A stretch of DNA of 64,000 nucleotides, from positions 1 to 64,000 of the forward strand of contig DATATV010000052.1 of NCBI GenBank assembly GCA_036268615.1, given 5' to 3'. Both the position numbers and the translations under genes were made by a program. Below the pieces are notes generated by a model. It had not been told where the DNA came from. It saw only the letters and a program-made list of their open reading frames with translations, and ran no database searches. The DNA comes from DATATV01 sp036268615. Its GTDB lineage: Bacteria > Actinomycetota > Actinomycetes > Mycobacteriales > Pseudonocardiaceae. Positions 8,587 through 18,821 of the stretch are shown one piece after another. Position 1 is the first letter of the stretch. The number at the start of each line of letters is the position of its first letter.

Positions 8587-10311
8587 TCACCAGTGCGGGC
8601 GGTGGTGCCACCGCCACAGGTTCGGCGGATGGTTCGTTCTGGTCGGGCCGGTCGGGGCACTGGCGGTGGTCGAGGTCGGCGCACCGCCGCTCGGCGGGGT
8701 ACAGGTCGGGGTCGTGGTGGTCGGTGCCGAGGTGGTGGTCGGCGGAGCGGACCCGCCGGTGGTCGTGGTGGTGCCGCCCGCCGTGGTGGTGGCGGTCGGA
8801 TCGGTCGTCTTGATCGGAGCGGTTCCGGTTGTGCTGGTGGTGGTTCCAGTGGTGGCGGTGGTTCCGGTTGTGGTGGGAGTGGCCGCGGTGGTGGTCACCG
8901 CGGTGGTCGTGGTGGGGGCGGCGTCGGCGGTGGTCGTGGTGGCGCCGGTGGTCGTCGGTGCCGTGTTGGTCGTGGTCGTGGTGGGGCCACAGGTCGATCC
9001 GGGCGGCGTCTGGCCCAGCGGGGTGTACGTCGCGTCGGTGACGATCTGGTTGGCGTCCATCGTGAGGGTGATGGGATTGGGCACCTTGAGCAGCGTGTCG
9101 CAGCCCAGGTTGGTGAAGGACTGGTTGGCGCGCATGGCCAGGAAGGTGAACAGGTTGGTCGCCATACCGGGATCGACCGAGGGGCCGGCGGTGAACGTCG
9201 CCTCGTCCTTGAACACCCGCTGGATGCCCGTTGCCGCGCCGAACATGTTGGTGCAGTAGGCGGCGCCGCTGCCGTCGTCGCCACCACTGCCGATCGCCAG
9301 CTGGTCCACGCCGACCCGGTAGAGGTTGGTCTTGGCCGTGCTCTGGTTGTCGCCGTTCACGGTCATCGGGTCGTTCAGCGGCACCAGTGCGACCGGTGCC
9401 TGCTGGCCCACCGCGGCGGACAGCTCGTCCAGCGGCAGCGAGCCGCTGGGGACGTTGTCGCTGGACTGGTCAGCCACGTTGAACGGGGTGCAGCCCAGCA
9501 CCGGGTCCATGAACAGGTCCAGCAGCGCGTTGTCACTGCCGTTGGCCAGGTCCGTCGCACCGGCACCGAGCGCGGCCGTGCTCGCCTTGTTGTTCTGCGC
9601 GATCTGGCCCTTGGCGTTGGCGAGGTAATGGGTGACCACGTTGTCGCTCTGGTCCTGGTCCACCAGGTCGAACGAGCGCGTGGTCGGGCAGGGCAGGCCG
9701 TCGTTGGCGGTACCGATCGGCGGCACCACCAGGGTCTTGGCGGCGATCGCCTTGTTCGCGGCGGCGAAGAACGCGACACCGTTGCAGTACGCGAACTGGC
9801 CGAAGATCGAACCCTGGGTGCCGTTGACGCACTTGCCCTGGTTGAGGGTGTTGCCGTAGCCGGTCGACTTCAGGGTCAGGTTGTCGCCGTTGAAGCCGAA
9901 CCAGATGCCTACCGTTGATCCGGCAGGCACCGTCGCCGGCACGGGCTTGGCCGCCGCACGGCTGCCCGCGTCGACCACGACGGGGTCGTACAAAGTCAGC
10001 TGTCCGCCGGGCGTGATGATCGCGGCCTCGACAAATGCGGACTGGCCGTCATTAGCCTCATTGCACGGTCCATTACGCCGATTGGTCGCGGTGAGTTGGT
10101 ACGGAGTGGCTAATCCGGCGGCGGTCAGCGGATTTGCCGGGACGACGAGAGTGCAGTCCGGGTTCGGGTCGGCGGCGGCCGAGTCGGCCGCGGCCTGGAC
10201 CGCGGTTTGGCTGTCGGACTTGAAACCCACGACGGCGAAGATCGCCACGGCCGCGCCGAGCAGTAGGATCGGCACCGCGATGGCCACGCTCAGAAACGTG
10301 GACCTGCTCAT
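8587..10311 (-). CDS. Secreted or membrane-anchored hypothetical protein with Thr-rich C-terminal tail
   Basis: About 574 residues, function not recognised. Starting at ATG 10311 the protein begins with a membrane helix (TFLSVAIAVPILLLGAAVAI). A globular part of roughly 400 residues follows, containing paired cysteines (DCTLVV, NGPCNEAN, GKCVNG, AYCNG, PCPTT, LGCTPF, AYCTN, LGCDT), which suggests disulfides outside the cell. The last ~135 residues are a Thr/Ala/Pro linker ending in the basic, aromatic sequence PNLWRWHHRPHW. The frame is open upstream to 10827, but the membrane helix fixes the likely start. No operon partner: it is flanked by a terminator and a 330-base AT-richer gap. Possibly a surface protein with a cell-wall-spanning tail. 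Confidence 0.65.
   Translation of the reverse strand: MSRSTFLSVAIAVPILLLGAAVAIFAVVGFKSDSQTAVQAAADSAAADPNPDCTLVVPANPLTAAGLATPYQLTATNRRNGPCNEANDGQSAFVEAAIITPGGQLTLYDPVVVDAGSRAAAKPVPATVPAGSTVGIWFGFNGDNLTLKSTGYGNTLNQGKCVNGTQGSIFGQFAYCNGVAFFAAANKAIAAKTLVVPPIGTANDGLPCPTTRSFDLVDQDQSDNVVTHYLANAKGQIAQNNKASTAALGAGATDLANGSDNALLDLFMDPVLGCTPFNVADQSSDNVPSGSLPLDELSAAVGQQAPVALVPLNDPMTVNGDNQSTAKTNLYRVGVDQLAIGSGGDDGSGAAYCTNMFGAATGIQRVFKDEATFTAGPSVDPGMATNLFTFLAMRANQSFTNLGCDTLLKVPNPITLTMDANQIVTDATYTPLGQTPPGSTCGPTTTTTNTAPTTTGATTTTADAAPTTTTAVTTTAATPTTTGTTATTGTTTSTTGTAPIKTTDPTATTTAGGTTTTTGGSAPPTTTSAPTTTTPTCTPPSGGAPTSTTASAPTGPTRTNHPPNLWRWHHRPHW
8640..8990. repeat. Low-complexity GGT/GTC-rich region encoding Thr-rich tail
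   Basis: Simple-sequence region, strongly G/T-rich on the plus strand, encoding poly-Thr/Ala/Pro on the minus strand. It is prone to length variation and explains long spurious frames on the opposite strand. Confidence 0.7.
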
Positions 10312-10640
10312 TGATCTGCGGGTGCCATCGACGACTGGTCGATGTGATCCGCGCCGATATATCCGAGGCAAGGCAGAACTCCTTGAATCAGTGAAGCAAA
10401 TCTGCGGAGTCCAGATATCAGAACTATATCGATTCGATCTCTGGATTATCACGAGGAAGCTAGCACGTCGGTCAAGAGGTTCGCGCCCCCAAAACCGGCC
10501 TTTGGCCGTTGTGTCCGTTCCGGACACGGCAGGCGAACAGCTGAGCAGGGCGAACGTATCGGTCGCGGTATTACTACTGCGAAGTAGGGACGTGACCGGT
10601 CGCTCTGGTGCCACGAGCGGACGTCCGGCCCGCCGAACGT
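10312..10640. other. Intergenic region with AT-richer island and GTGTCCG inverted repeat
   Basis: A 329-base gap between the leftward secreted-protein gene and the 3' end of the leftward sirtuin gene. Positions about 10370-10470 are clearly less GC-rich than the surroundings and hold the likely promoter of the secreted protein. At 10511-10527 there is a perfect dyad GTGTCCG-TTC-CGGACAC, either a small hairpin after the sirtuin or a regulator site. No coding potential seen. Confidence 0.6.
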
Positions 10641-11402
10641 TCAGCCCAGCAGCGCGGGCAGAATCTCGCCGATCGGCTCCCGCAGCACCACCGTGGCGAG
10701 GCCGTCGTAGGGTGTGCGCGACGCGTTGCACACCACCACGGTCGCGCCCGCCAGCGCGGCCGTGGAGACGAGCCCGGCGGCCGGTTGCACGGTCAGCGAA
10801 CTGCCCACCACGAGCAGTAGATCGCACGAGTTGACCGCGTCCTCCGCCCGGTGCAGCACAGCCATGTCCATCGGCTGTCCGAACGAGACGGTCGCCGCCT
10901 TGAGAATGCCGCCGCAGACCCGGCAGCCCGGGTCGGGCTCACCGGCCGCCACCCGGTCCAGCGCCGCGCGCATGGTGCGTCGGTCGTCGCAGGACAGGCA
11001 CTCGGTGGCGAACATGGTGCCGTGGATCTCGACGACGCGGCCCGGCGACGAGCCGGCGCGCTGGTGCAGCCCGTCGATGTTCTGGGTGACCAGCGTGTGC
11101 AGCCGGCCGGTCTTCTCCAGCGCGACCAGGGCGAGGTGCGCGGCGTTCGGCTCGGCCTGCCAGGCCGGATGGGTCGCCCGGGACCGCCAGGTCTGCCGGC
11201 GCAGTTCCGGATCGTCCAGGTAGGACCGCAGGTCGGACAGCCGTTCGGCGGCCGGATTCGTCGTCCACAGGCCGTTGGGACCGCGGAAGTCGGGGATACC
11301 GGAGTCGGTGGAGATGCCCGCACCGGTGAGCACGACGATCCGCGCCGCCGCGTCGATCAGGGACCTGGTGCGGGCCAACCGCTCGGTGCGGACATCTGGC
11401 AT
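10641..11402 (-). CDS. Sir2 family NAD-dependent protein deacylase
   Basis: A 253-residue sirtuin: removes acyl groups from lysines using NAD. Visible: GAGIS at residues 27-31, GIPDFRG, TQNIDGLHQRAG, the catalytic His in EIHGTM, a zinc site CLSC...CRVCGG, and GSSLTVQPAAGL. ATG at 11402 starts MPDVRTERL. It diverges from an enoyl-CoA hydratase only 15 bases away, so the two starts share a promoter zone and at least one transcript is likely leaderless. The pairing may reflect acyl-CoA/lysine-acylation control, which is inference. Confidence 0.93.
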   Translation of the reverse strand: MPDVRTERLARTRSLIDAAARIVVLTGAGISTDSGIPDFRGPNGLWTTNPAAERLSDLRSYLDDPELRRQTWRSRATHPAWQAEPNAAHLALVALEKTGRLHTLVTQNIDGLHQRAGSSPGRVVEIHGTMFATECLSCDDRRTMRAALDRVAAGEPDPGCRVCGGILKAATVSFGQPMDMAVLHRAEDAVNSCDLLLVVGSSLTVQPAAGLVSTAALAGATVVVCNASRTPYDGLATVVLREPIGEILPALLG

Positions 11403-11417
11403 TCTTCGATAGTGCGC

Positions 11418-12176
11418 ATGGTGAACGTGGAAGTCGAGTCGGGCGTCGGATGGCTCACGCTGGCGGACCCCGAGCGGCGCAACATCCTTTCCGCCGAGAT
11501 GGTGATCGAGTTGGTCGGCGCGTTCGACACGCTGGAGGCCGACCAGGACGTCCGGGCCATGGTGGTCACCGGGGCGGGGTCGGCGTTCTGCGCGGGGGCC
11601 GACCTCGCCGACCTGATCGCCGCCGCCGACGGCAACACCGCGGCCGTCGAGCGGGTCTACGAGGGCTTCCTGCGGGTGAGCCGATCCCCGCTGCCCACTG
11701 TCGCGGCGGTCAACGGGCCCGCGGTCGGCGCCGGAATGAACCTCGCGCTCGCCTGCGACGTGCGGATCGTCGCCGACTCGGCCTGGTTCGACACCCGGTT
11801 CCTGAAGATCGGCGTGCACCCCGGTGGCGGCCACCTGTGGATGCTGGAGCGGTTGGTCGGACCGCAGACCGCGGCGGCGATGGTGCTGTTCGGCCGGCGG
11901 CTGACCGGCGACCAGGCCGTGGCCGCCGGTCTCGCACTGGCCTCGGCGCCCGCCGCCGACCTGCTGGCCGAGGTGCGGACGTTCGTCTCCGGCGCCGCCG
12001 AGGTCGATCGGGACCTGGTACTGCGGACCAAGCAGACGCTGCGCGCGGTGGTCGCCGAACCCGCCCTCGGACACGACGACGTGCTCACCATGGAGACCAC
12101 CGCGCAGCTCTGGTCGCTCACCCTGCCGTCGACCGCCGAGCGCCTGCGCGCCTTCCGGTCGACGATCTCGGGCTGA
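11418..12176 (+). CDS. Enoyl-CoA hydratase/isomerase family protein
   Basis: A 252-residue crotonase-fold enzyme. Oxyanion-hole segments are AGSAFCAGADLADL and NGPAVGAGMNLALACDVRI; the downstream FLKIGVHPGGG region fits hydratases. In the usual position of one catalytic Glu the sequence around LKIGVHPGG has His/Pro, so the precise reaction is unclear. ATG 11418 (MVNVEVESGVGWLTL) was chosen because upstream in-frame sequence overlaps the divergent sirtuin. Convergent with the adaptor gene ending at 12178, one base apart, with no visible terminator. Confidence 0.85.
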   Translation: MVNVEVESGVGWLTLADPERRNILSAEMVIELVGAFDTLEADQDVRAMVVTGAGSAFCAGADLADLIAAADGNTAAVERVYEGFLRVSRSPLPTVAAVNGPAVGAGMNLALACDVRIVADSAWFDTRFLKIGVHPGGGHLWMLERLVGPQTAAAMVLFGRRLTGDQAVAAGLALASAPAADLLAEVRTFVSGAAEVDRDLVLRTKQTLRAVVAEPALGHDDVLTMETTAQLWSLTLPSTAERLRAFRSTISG

Positions 12177-12177
12177 C

Positions 12178-14016
12178 TCAGCCGCCACCCCGGCCGCCGC
12201 CACCAGCGGCACCGCCACCGCCGGCAGCCCGGCCGCCGGCCGCGCCACCGCCGAACCCGCCGCCACCGCCGCCGAAGCCGCGTGCGCCGGTGGTGCCGGC
12301 GGTCGGCAGGGCCGTACCGAGGTCGGCGAGCACGACCTGGTCACCGGCGGACACCCCGGAGGTGATCTGGGTGACCGTGCTGCCGATGACGCCGAGCTTG
12401 ACCGGCACCGTGGTCGCCTTGCCGTTGCGCATCTCGGTGACGAAGGAGATCGAACCGATCGTGTGCACGGCCGAGGTCGGCACCGTCACCGCCGCCTTCG
12501 CGCTGCCCAGCGTGATGGACACCGCGGCGTTCGACCCCGCGTAGAGCGGCTGGGTGGTCGACTTCAGCGAGATGGTCACCGGATAGCTGGCCGAGCCGGA
12601 CGACGTGGTCGTGCCCAGCGCACCGATCGCGGTGACCGTGCCGGGGATCGGCGTGCTGCCGCCGTCCGGCACGATCGACGCGGCCTCACCGGGCTTGACC
12701 TGGCCGACCTGGTTGTCGGTCACCGCCGTGGTCACCTCGCTGGTGCCCGGCCCGATGATCACGATGGTCGCGCTGGTCGAGTTCGCCGACACCGACTGCC
12801 CGGCGGTGATGGTCACCTGGGCGACCGTGCCGGCGATCGGGCTGACCAGGCTGGCCGCCGCCAGGTTCTGCTGCACCTCGGCGAGCTGGGCGTTGGCCGC
12901 GTCGATCGACGCCTGGTCGGCGGCGAGCTGGTCGGGCGAGGCCGGCGCGCTGGTGTGGCCGCTGCCGCCGGTGGGCGTCGCGGCCTGCGGTGTGGTCGAG
13001 GTGTGGCTGCCCGACGACGAACCCGTACTCTGCGCGGCCTGCTGCACCGCCTGGTCGGCCTTGTTCAGCGCCGTGGTCAACGCGGCCTCGGCACTGGCCA
13101 GCGACTGCTCGTCGGTCGAGGTCCGGTTCTGGTCGGTCAGCACCTGGTTGAGCAGCGTGGTGCAGCCGCTCACGTCGACCGGGGGAGCGGTGCTCGTCGG
13201 CGGCGTGGTGGTCGGCGAGGTCGAGTCCGACGGTGACGTGTCCGAGCTGGACGTGTCCGACGAACTGGTCGAGGACGAACTTGTCGAGTGCGACGAACTG
13301 GACTTGTGCGCGTCCGAGGACGTGTTCGACGTTGTCCCACTGCCGGCGCTGTTGATCGCCTGAATGACCGCCGGGCAGGTGCTGTTCTCCTGTTTGACCG
13401 CCGCGCTGACCAGCGTCAGGTCGCCGTCCACCGCGCCCTGCGCGTTCTTCACCGCCGCCTGGCCGCTGGTCAGGCCCTGTGCCAGCCCGGCCAGCGCGCT
13501 GTTCGAGCCGGCCGAGCTGTGGCTGCCGCTGCTACTGCTGCTGGAATGGCTCGACGAGCTGGACCCGCCCGAGCTGCTGTCGCTGCTGGAGGTGACCGCG
13601 GTGGTCTCGCTGGCCTGGTCGCTGGCGAGCTTCGCCTGCGCGGTGGCCACCGTCGACTGGGCCGAACTGACCTGTGAGGCGATGCTCGTGGTGTTCAGGT
13701 CGGCCAGGTCCTGACCGATGTCGACCTGCTGGCCCTGCTGCGCGGCCACCGACGCGACCTGACCGGACAGCGGGAAGCTGATCGTCGCCTCGGAGACCGG
13801 CTCCACCGTGCCGGTGTTGGCCAGCGTCGCGGTCACCTGGGCCGGGCCGGCCGCTGTGGTGCGGTAACCGCCCGAGGAGGACTTGGTGGTCGCCCACGCG
13901 ACGCCGAACCCGCCGAGCACCAACACCAGCGCGACACCCAGCACGATCAACCTGCGCCGGGGGAAGATCCCGGGCTTGCCGCCGCTGCGCCGACGACCCT
14001 TGGTCGGCTCAGCCAT
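12178..14016 (-). CDS. Membrane-fusion (HlyD/MacA-like) adaptor protein 2 with Ser-rich insert and Gly-rich tail
   Basis: A 612-residue periplasm-side adaptor for an ABC efflux pump. N-terminal basic segment and single membrane helix (LIVLGVALVLVLGGFGVAWA), lipoyl-like half (VTATLANTGTVEPVSEATISF), a long hairpin region interrupted by Ser/His/Thr low complexity, second lipoyl half (LVSPIAGTVAQVTITAGQSV), beta-barrel and a C-terminal run rich in FGGGG. Start MAEPTKGRRR at 14016 overlaps the lipoprotein stop by 8 bases. Last gene of the MacB-like operon, giving that operon two adaptors. Gly- and Ser-rich additions are unusual for MacA-type proteins of Gram-negatives. Confidence 0.88.
   Translation of the reverse strand: MAEPTKGRRRSGGKPGIFPRRRLIVLGVALVLVLGGFGVAWATTKSSSGGYRTTAAGPAQVTATLANTGTVEPVSEATISFPLSGQVASVAAQQGQQVDIGQDLADLNTTSIASQVSSAQSTVATAQAKLASDQASETTAVTSSSDSSSGGSSSSSHSSSSSSGSHSSAGSNSALAGLAQGLTSGQAAVKNAQGAVDGDLTLVSAAVKQENSTCPAVIQAINSAGSGTTSNTSSDAHKSSSSHSTSSSSTSSSDTSSSDTSPSDSTSPTTTPPTSTAPPVDVSGCTTLLNQVLTDQNRTSTDEQSLASAEAALTTALNKADQAVQQAAQSTGSSSGSHTSTTPQAATPTGGSGHTSAPASPDQLAADQASIDAANAQLAEVQQNLAAASLVSPIAGTVAQVTITAGQSVSANSTSATIVIIGPGTSEVTTAVTDNQVGQVKPGEAASIVPDGGSTPIPGTVTAIGALGTTTSSGSASYPVTISLKSTTQPLYAGSNAAVSITLGSAKAAVTVPTSAVHTIGSISFVTEMRNGKATTVPVKLGVIGSTVTQITSGVSAGDQVVLADLGTALPTAGTTGARGFGGGGGGFGGGAAGGRAAGGGGAAGGGGRGGG
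13255..13600. repeat. Ser-codon low-complexity segment in adaptor 2
   Basis: Runs of Ser/His/Thr/Asp codons within the predicted helical hairpin part of the adaptor. It replaces part of what is normally a coiled-coil, or sits at its tip. Confidence 0.6.
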
Positions 14017-14920
14017 TGCCGGTACCACCAGTGCCGCCGGTGCCGCCGGCACCGCCCCGGCCGCGCCCGCCACCGAAGCCGGTGCTGCAACCATTGGGGC
14101 CGGCCTTGCTGACCGTGATCGAGGTGGCCGCGATCGCGCCGGTGTCGTCGGCCTTGCCCAGCGCCGCCACGCAGTCGCCGACGACGACCGCGCTGGAGGC
14201 GGCCGTGACGGACTTGGTGTACGTGGTCGACCCGGTCACCGTGACCACCGTGTCGGTTGCCGTGGCACCCTGTCGGGCCATGCCGTGCACGGTGAAGGTG
14301 CTGCCGGTGACCGCGGTGACCGAGCCGAACGCGCGGCCGAAGTCGGCACCGTTGGCGCCGGACGGGCGCGGCGCGCCGGAGGCCCTGCTGCGCGGGGCAC
14401 CACTGGGCCGCGGCGAGCCGCTGGGCCGGGCGCCACCACCGAAGCCGCCACCACCGAAGCCACCGCCACCGCCGAAGCCGCCGGCCGCGGTGCAGCCGTT
14501 GGCGCCGGGCTGGGTGATGGTCACCATCGTCGCGGTCACCTTGCCCGCCGTGGCGGCCGAACCGCCGGTGGCCGACACACACGAACCGACGGTCACGTCG
14601 GCCAGCGTGGCCGACTCCGTGCTGGTGAACTTCGTTGTGCCGGTGAAGTTGACCGTGACCTGGCCGCTGGTTGGGTTCTGCACCTCGATGCTGGACGCGG
14701 CCACCGCGGCCGCGGTGCCGAACGCACCGGGGACGGTGCCCTGGCCGGTTCCGCTGCCGGCGGCCCGGCTCGTCCCGGTGGTGGGGGCGGGGCTGCCGCT
14801 ACTGGTCGAGCTGCCGCCGCCGCCGCAGGCGGACACGGTGAGGACGAGCGCGCCGGCCACCAACGCGAGGCCGACCCAGGGTCGGCGGGATGGCGTGGGC
14901 TCGGTGGTCCGAACGGACAT
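14009..14920 (-). CDS. Lipoprotein with two DUF5666-like domains and a Gly-rich linker
   Basis: A 303-residue secreted lipoprotein: basic N-terminus, hydrophobic stretch and lipobox VSAC with Cys near residue 32. Two similar beta-rich units of about 75 residues follow (SIEVQNPTSGQVTVNF... and SVTAVTGSTFTVHG...), each ending in a VGxCV(A/S)A motif and TxxxxxxPGxNGCxxGF, separated by FGGGG and PSG repeats. This fits the DUF5666 family. ATG 14920 follows TTGGAG. It lies between the permease and the second adaptor of the ABC operon, so a role at the cell surface with that exporter is likely. Function unknown. Confidence 0.8.
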   Translation of the reverse strand: MSVRTTEPTPSRRPWVGLALVAGALVLTVSACGGGGSSTSSGSPAPTTGTSRAAGSGTGQGTVPGAFGTAAAVAASSIEVQNPTSGQVTVNFTGTTKFTSTESATLADVTVGSCVSATGGSAATAGKVTATMVTITQPGANGCTAAGGFGGGGGFGGGGFGGGARPSGSPRPSGAPRSRASGAPRPSGANGADFGRAFGSVTAVTGSTFTVHGMARQGATATDTVVTVTGSTTYTKSVTAASSAVVVGDCVAALGKADDTGAIAATSITVSKAGPNGCSTGFGGGRGRGGAGGTGGTGGTGNG

Positions 14921-14957
14921 CACATTGCTCCAAAATGGACGGTTGTACCGCTGGTCG

Positions 14958-16189
<1,232 letters not shown>

Positions 16190-16193
<4 letters not shown>

Positions 16194-16945
16194 GACAGCA
16201 CCCCGCTGATCTTCTGTCTGGTGTCGGATTCGATCAGCCCGTCGCGGAACCGGACGGTGCGTTCGGCACGGGCGGCCACGTCCTCCTCGTGCGTGATCAG
16301 CACGATGGTGTGGCCGGCGGCGTGCAGATCGCCGAAGACGTTGAGCACCTCGTTGGTGGAGTGGGTGTCCAGCGCGCCGGTGGGCTCGTCGGCCAGGATC
16401 AGCGCGGGCTTGTTCACCAGCGCCCTGGCCAGTGCGACCCGGGACTGCTGACCACCGGACAGCTCACTGGGCCGGTGCATCACCCGATCACCGAGGCCGA
16501 CACTCGTCAGCACCTCGATCGCCCTGGCCTTGCGCTCGACCCTCGGCACGCCGGCATAACACAGCGGCAGTTCGACGTTGCGCCACGCGGTGAGCGAGGG
16601 CAACAGGTTGAACTGCTGGAACACGAAACCGATGCGCTGGTTGCGGGTCTCCGCGAGGTCGAACTCGGACAGGCCGCTGACATCCTCGCCGGCCAGCAGG
16701 TACTGGCCGGAGCTGGACACGTCCAGGCAGCCCAGGATGTGCATCAGCGTGGACTTGCCGGAGCCGGACGGTCCCATGATGGCGACGTACTCGCCGGCCT
16801 CGATGCGCAACGAGACGCCGCGCAGGGCTTCCACTTCCAGCGAACCGGTCCGGTAGACCTTGCGGATGTCGGTGAGTTCGATGACCGGATGGTCGGTGAC
16901 CGTGGGGATCGGTGCGGTCGGGTAGAAGTCGGCGGACACGCTCAC
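16190..16945 (-). CDS. MacB-like ABC transporter ATP-binding protein
   Basis: A 251-residue ATPase. Walker A GPSGSGKS, Q-loop FVFQQFNLLP, signature LSGGQQSRVALARAL, Walker B LILADEPTGALD and H-loop LITHEED are all intact. The LolD/MacB-type SDV-free short form ends soon after the H-loop. GTG start at 16945 lies 3 bases after the first adaptor's stop, and its own stop overlaps the permease start. Energises the exporter encoded by this operon. Confidence 0.95.
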
Positions 16946-16948
16946 GAC

Positions 16949-18274
16949 TCAGCCACCCGTCCCGCCGCCACGGAAGCCGCCGCCCCCGCCGCCCCCGAAC
17001 CCGCCGGCACCGCCGCCGAAACCACCGCCCCCGCCGCCGAAACCACCAGCGCCGCCGCCGAAGCCGCCCGCGCCGCCACCGGTGCGGGTTGTCCCGCCGC
17101 CGGTACGCGCCGCGCCGCCGGCGCCCGCCGGAGCACCCGCGACGACAACCTGGTCACCCGCGGACAGACCGGTGAGGATCTGGGTGTAGCCGTTCTCGGT
17201 CAGTCCGGTCGTCACCGCGTGCGAGACCTGCTTGCCACCGGACATCTCGGTGACCGCGGACTTGCCGCCGGAGAAGTGGATCGCCGTGCTGGGCACGGCG
17301 AGCACGCCGGAAAGCTGTTTGACGATGATCGACACCGTCGCACTGGCACCGGGGTAGAGGCCGGTGGGGCTGCCGGTGACGTTGATCGTCACCGGGTAGC
17401 TGGGCACCGTGGCGGACCCGCTGGCCAGCATGGCCACCGAACCGACCGTGCCGTAGACCGTCGAGGTCGACCCGTCCGGTGTGATGATCGCCTGGTCGCC
17501 GGTCTTCACCTGGCCGACCTCGGTGTCGTCCACGCTCGCGTTGATCACGTAGGAGCCGCTGGAGATGACCACGACCTGACCGGTGGACGAAGAACTCGAC
17601 GAGGACGATGAGGACGAGCCGGTGGACCCGGTCGAGCCACCACCGCCCGCACTGCCGCCGCCGGTCCCGCCACTGGACCCACCGCCGCTGGACCCGCTGC
17701 TGCCGGTGGAGCTGCTGGAGCCCGAGCCACCGGAAACCTGTTGGCCCACCGTCAGATCCACCGAGGCGACCGTGCCGGCGATCGGCGAGGTCAGGGTCGC
17801 CTCGGTCAGCGCGTTCTGGGCGTCGGTCAACTGGTTCTGGGCCGCGGTGACCGCTGCCTGGTCCGCGATGACCTGCGCGGAGGAGGAGTCCGCGGTCTGG
17901 TCGGAGGACAGCCGGGACTGGTCGGAGGACAGGCTGGCCTGTGCCTCGGCGACGGTCGCGGCCAGCGACGCGGAGTTCACGGTGGCCAACGCCTGCCCGG
18001 CGGTGACCTGCTCACCGACGGTCGCGGTGACGCCGGTGACCTGTCCGGACACGGCGAAATCCAGATTCTCCTGCTGTGCGGGCTCGATCGTGCCCGAGGA
18101 GGACACGGTCTGGCGCAGGGTTTGCGAGCTCGCCGCGACGAGCCGGTAGGTCGCGGCGGCTGCGGGGCGCGTCCAGGCCCACAGGCCGACTCCGGCACCG
18201 GCGAGGACGACCACGGCCAACGCACCGATGATCACCCGCCTGCGGGTTAACCGGAGACGAAGTCTCGACACCAC
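16949..18274 (-). CDS. Membrane-fusion (HlyD/MacA-like) adaptor protein 1 with Ser-rich insert and Gly-rich tail
   Basis: A 441-residue adaptor and first gene of the operon. Basic N-terminus plus membrane helix (VIIGALAVVVLAGAGVGLWAW), lipoyl half 1 (SSGTIEPAQQENLDFAVSG), a short helical hairpin, lipoyl half 2 (LTSPIAGTVASVDLTVGQQV), then a Ser/Gly-only stretch, beta-barrel and membrane-proximal domains, ending in about 60 residues of GGFGGG repeats. GTG start at 18274 follows GAAGAAGAGG. It shares all three odd features (Ser insert, FGGGG tail, order of domains) with adaptor 2, which suggests duplication within the operon. Confidence 0.9.
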   Translation of the reverse strand: MVSRLRLRLTRRRVIIGALAVVVLAGAGVGLWAWTRPAAAATYRLVAASSQTLRQTVSSSGTIEPAQQENLDFAVSGQVTGVTATVGEQVTAGQALATVNSASLAATVAEAQASLSSDQSRLSSDQTADSSSAQVIADQAAVTAAQNQLTDAQNALTEATLTSPIAGTVASVDLTVGQQVSGGSGSSSSTGSSGSSGGGSSGGTGGGSAGGGGSTGSTGSSSSSSSSSSSTGQVVVISSGSYVINASVDDTEVGQVKTGDQAIITPDGSTSTVYGTVGSVAMLASGSATVPSYPVTINVTGSPTGLYPGASATVSIIVKQLSGVLAVPSTAIHFSGGKSAVTEMSGGKQVSHAVTTGLTENGYTQILTGLSAGDQVVVAGAPAGAGGAARTGGGTTRTGGGAGGFGGGAGGFGGGGGGFGGGAGGFGGGGGGGFRGGGTGG

Positions 18275-18414
18275 GGGAAAGCCTCTTCTTCCAGCCTCAG
18301 TAAAGACACAGGGGTATTTCCGGTGCTGAGCTTGCTGCTCCAGGCTGAAAGTTGGCTGATCTGTTCCTGGCAGTTTGCTGGGAGCCGGAAGGTGGCGTCC
18401 TCAGGGTCGGAATT

Positions 18415-18639
18415 TCACCGGGAGACGAACAGGAATATCCCGTAACCGATGATGCCGACGCAGAGTACGAAGCAGGCTATCGCGCTGGTCAACTGCGCCG
18501 TACCGGACCCACCCTGCTCCCTGACCAGGGTCTTTCGCGACGAGCTGACCACGCCTGCGCCGAACAGCGCAACGAGTGCGACCGTCGCCACCACTGTCCA
18601 GATCGCGACCACACCGAGGTTGGCCCAATTGGTACCCAT
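18415..18639 (-). CDS. Small two-helix membrane protein
   Basis: A 74-residue protein starting at ATG 18639 (MGTNWANLGVV) behind a GGGGAA ribosome site. It has two hydrophobic helices (VVAIWTVVATVALVALFGAGV and AIACFVLCVGIIGYGIFLFV, residues about 8-28 and 52-71) joined by a charged loop. The frame is open upstream to 18714, but that extension lacks a ribosome site. No family recognised; similar mini membrane proteins are common in actinobacteria. Monocistronic as far as can be seen, head-to-tail upstream of the ABC operon with about 140 bases between. Confidence 0.7.
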   Translation of the reverse strand: MGTNWANLGVVAIWTVVATVALVALFGAGVVSSSRKTLVREQGGSGTAQLTSAIACFVLCVGIIGYGIFLFVSR

Positions 18640-18821
18640 CGATGATTCCCCGTTCGATTCCTGTCGCGTTTCCGACCGTCGCGTGAACCGCCGCGGTCGG
18701 TCGTCGGGCGTCATTCACATTTGTGCCCCGGGACCCTGTCGCGCCGGCGAGGCTCCAGGGCCAGGAGCGAAGCGACCCAGATCTGCCGGGCGAAGCGACG
18801 CACAGCCGAAGAACAGGGATC

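Noticed and set aside
16949..17100. Gly-rich FGGGG region resembling PE_PGRS proteins
   Set aside because: It is the C-terminal tail of a clear membrane-fusion adaptor, with no PE domain.
18730..18820. GCGAAGCGAC-type short repeats between the small membrane protein and the VOC gene
   Set aside because: Only two imperfect copies, no dyad, no coding potential; not enough to call an element.
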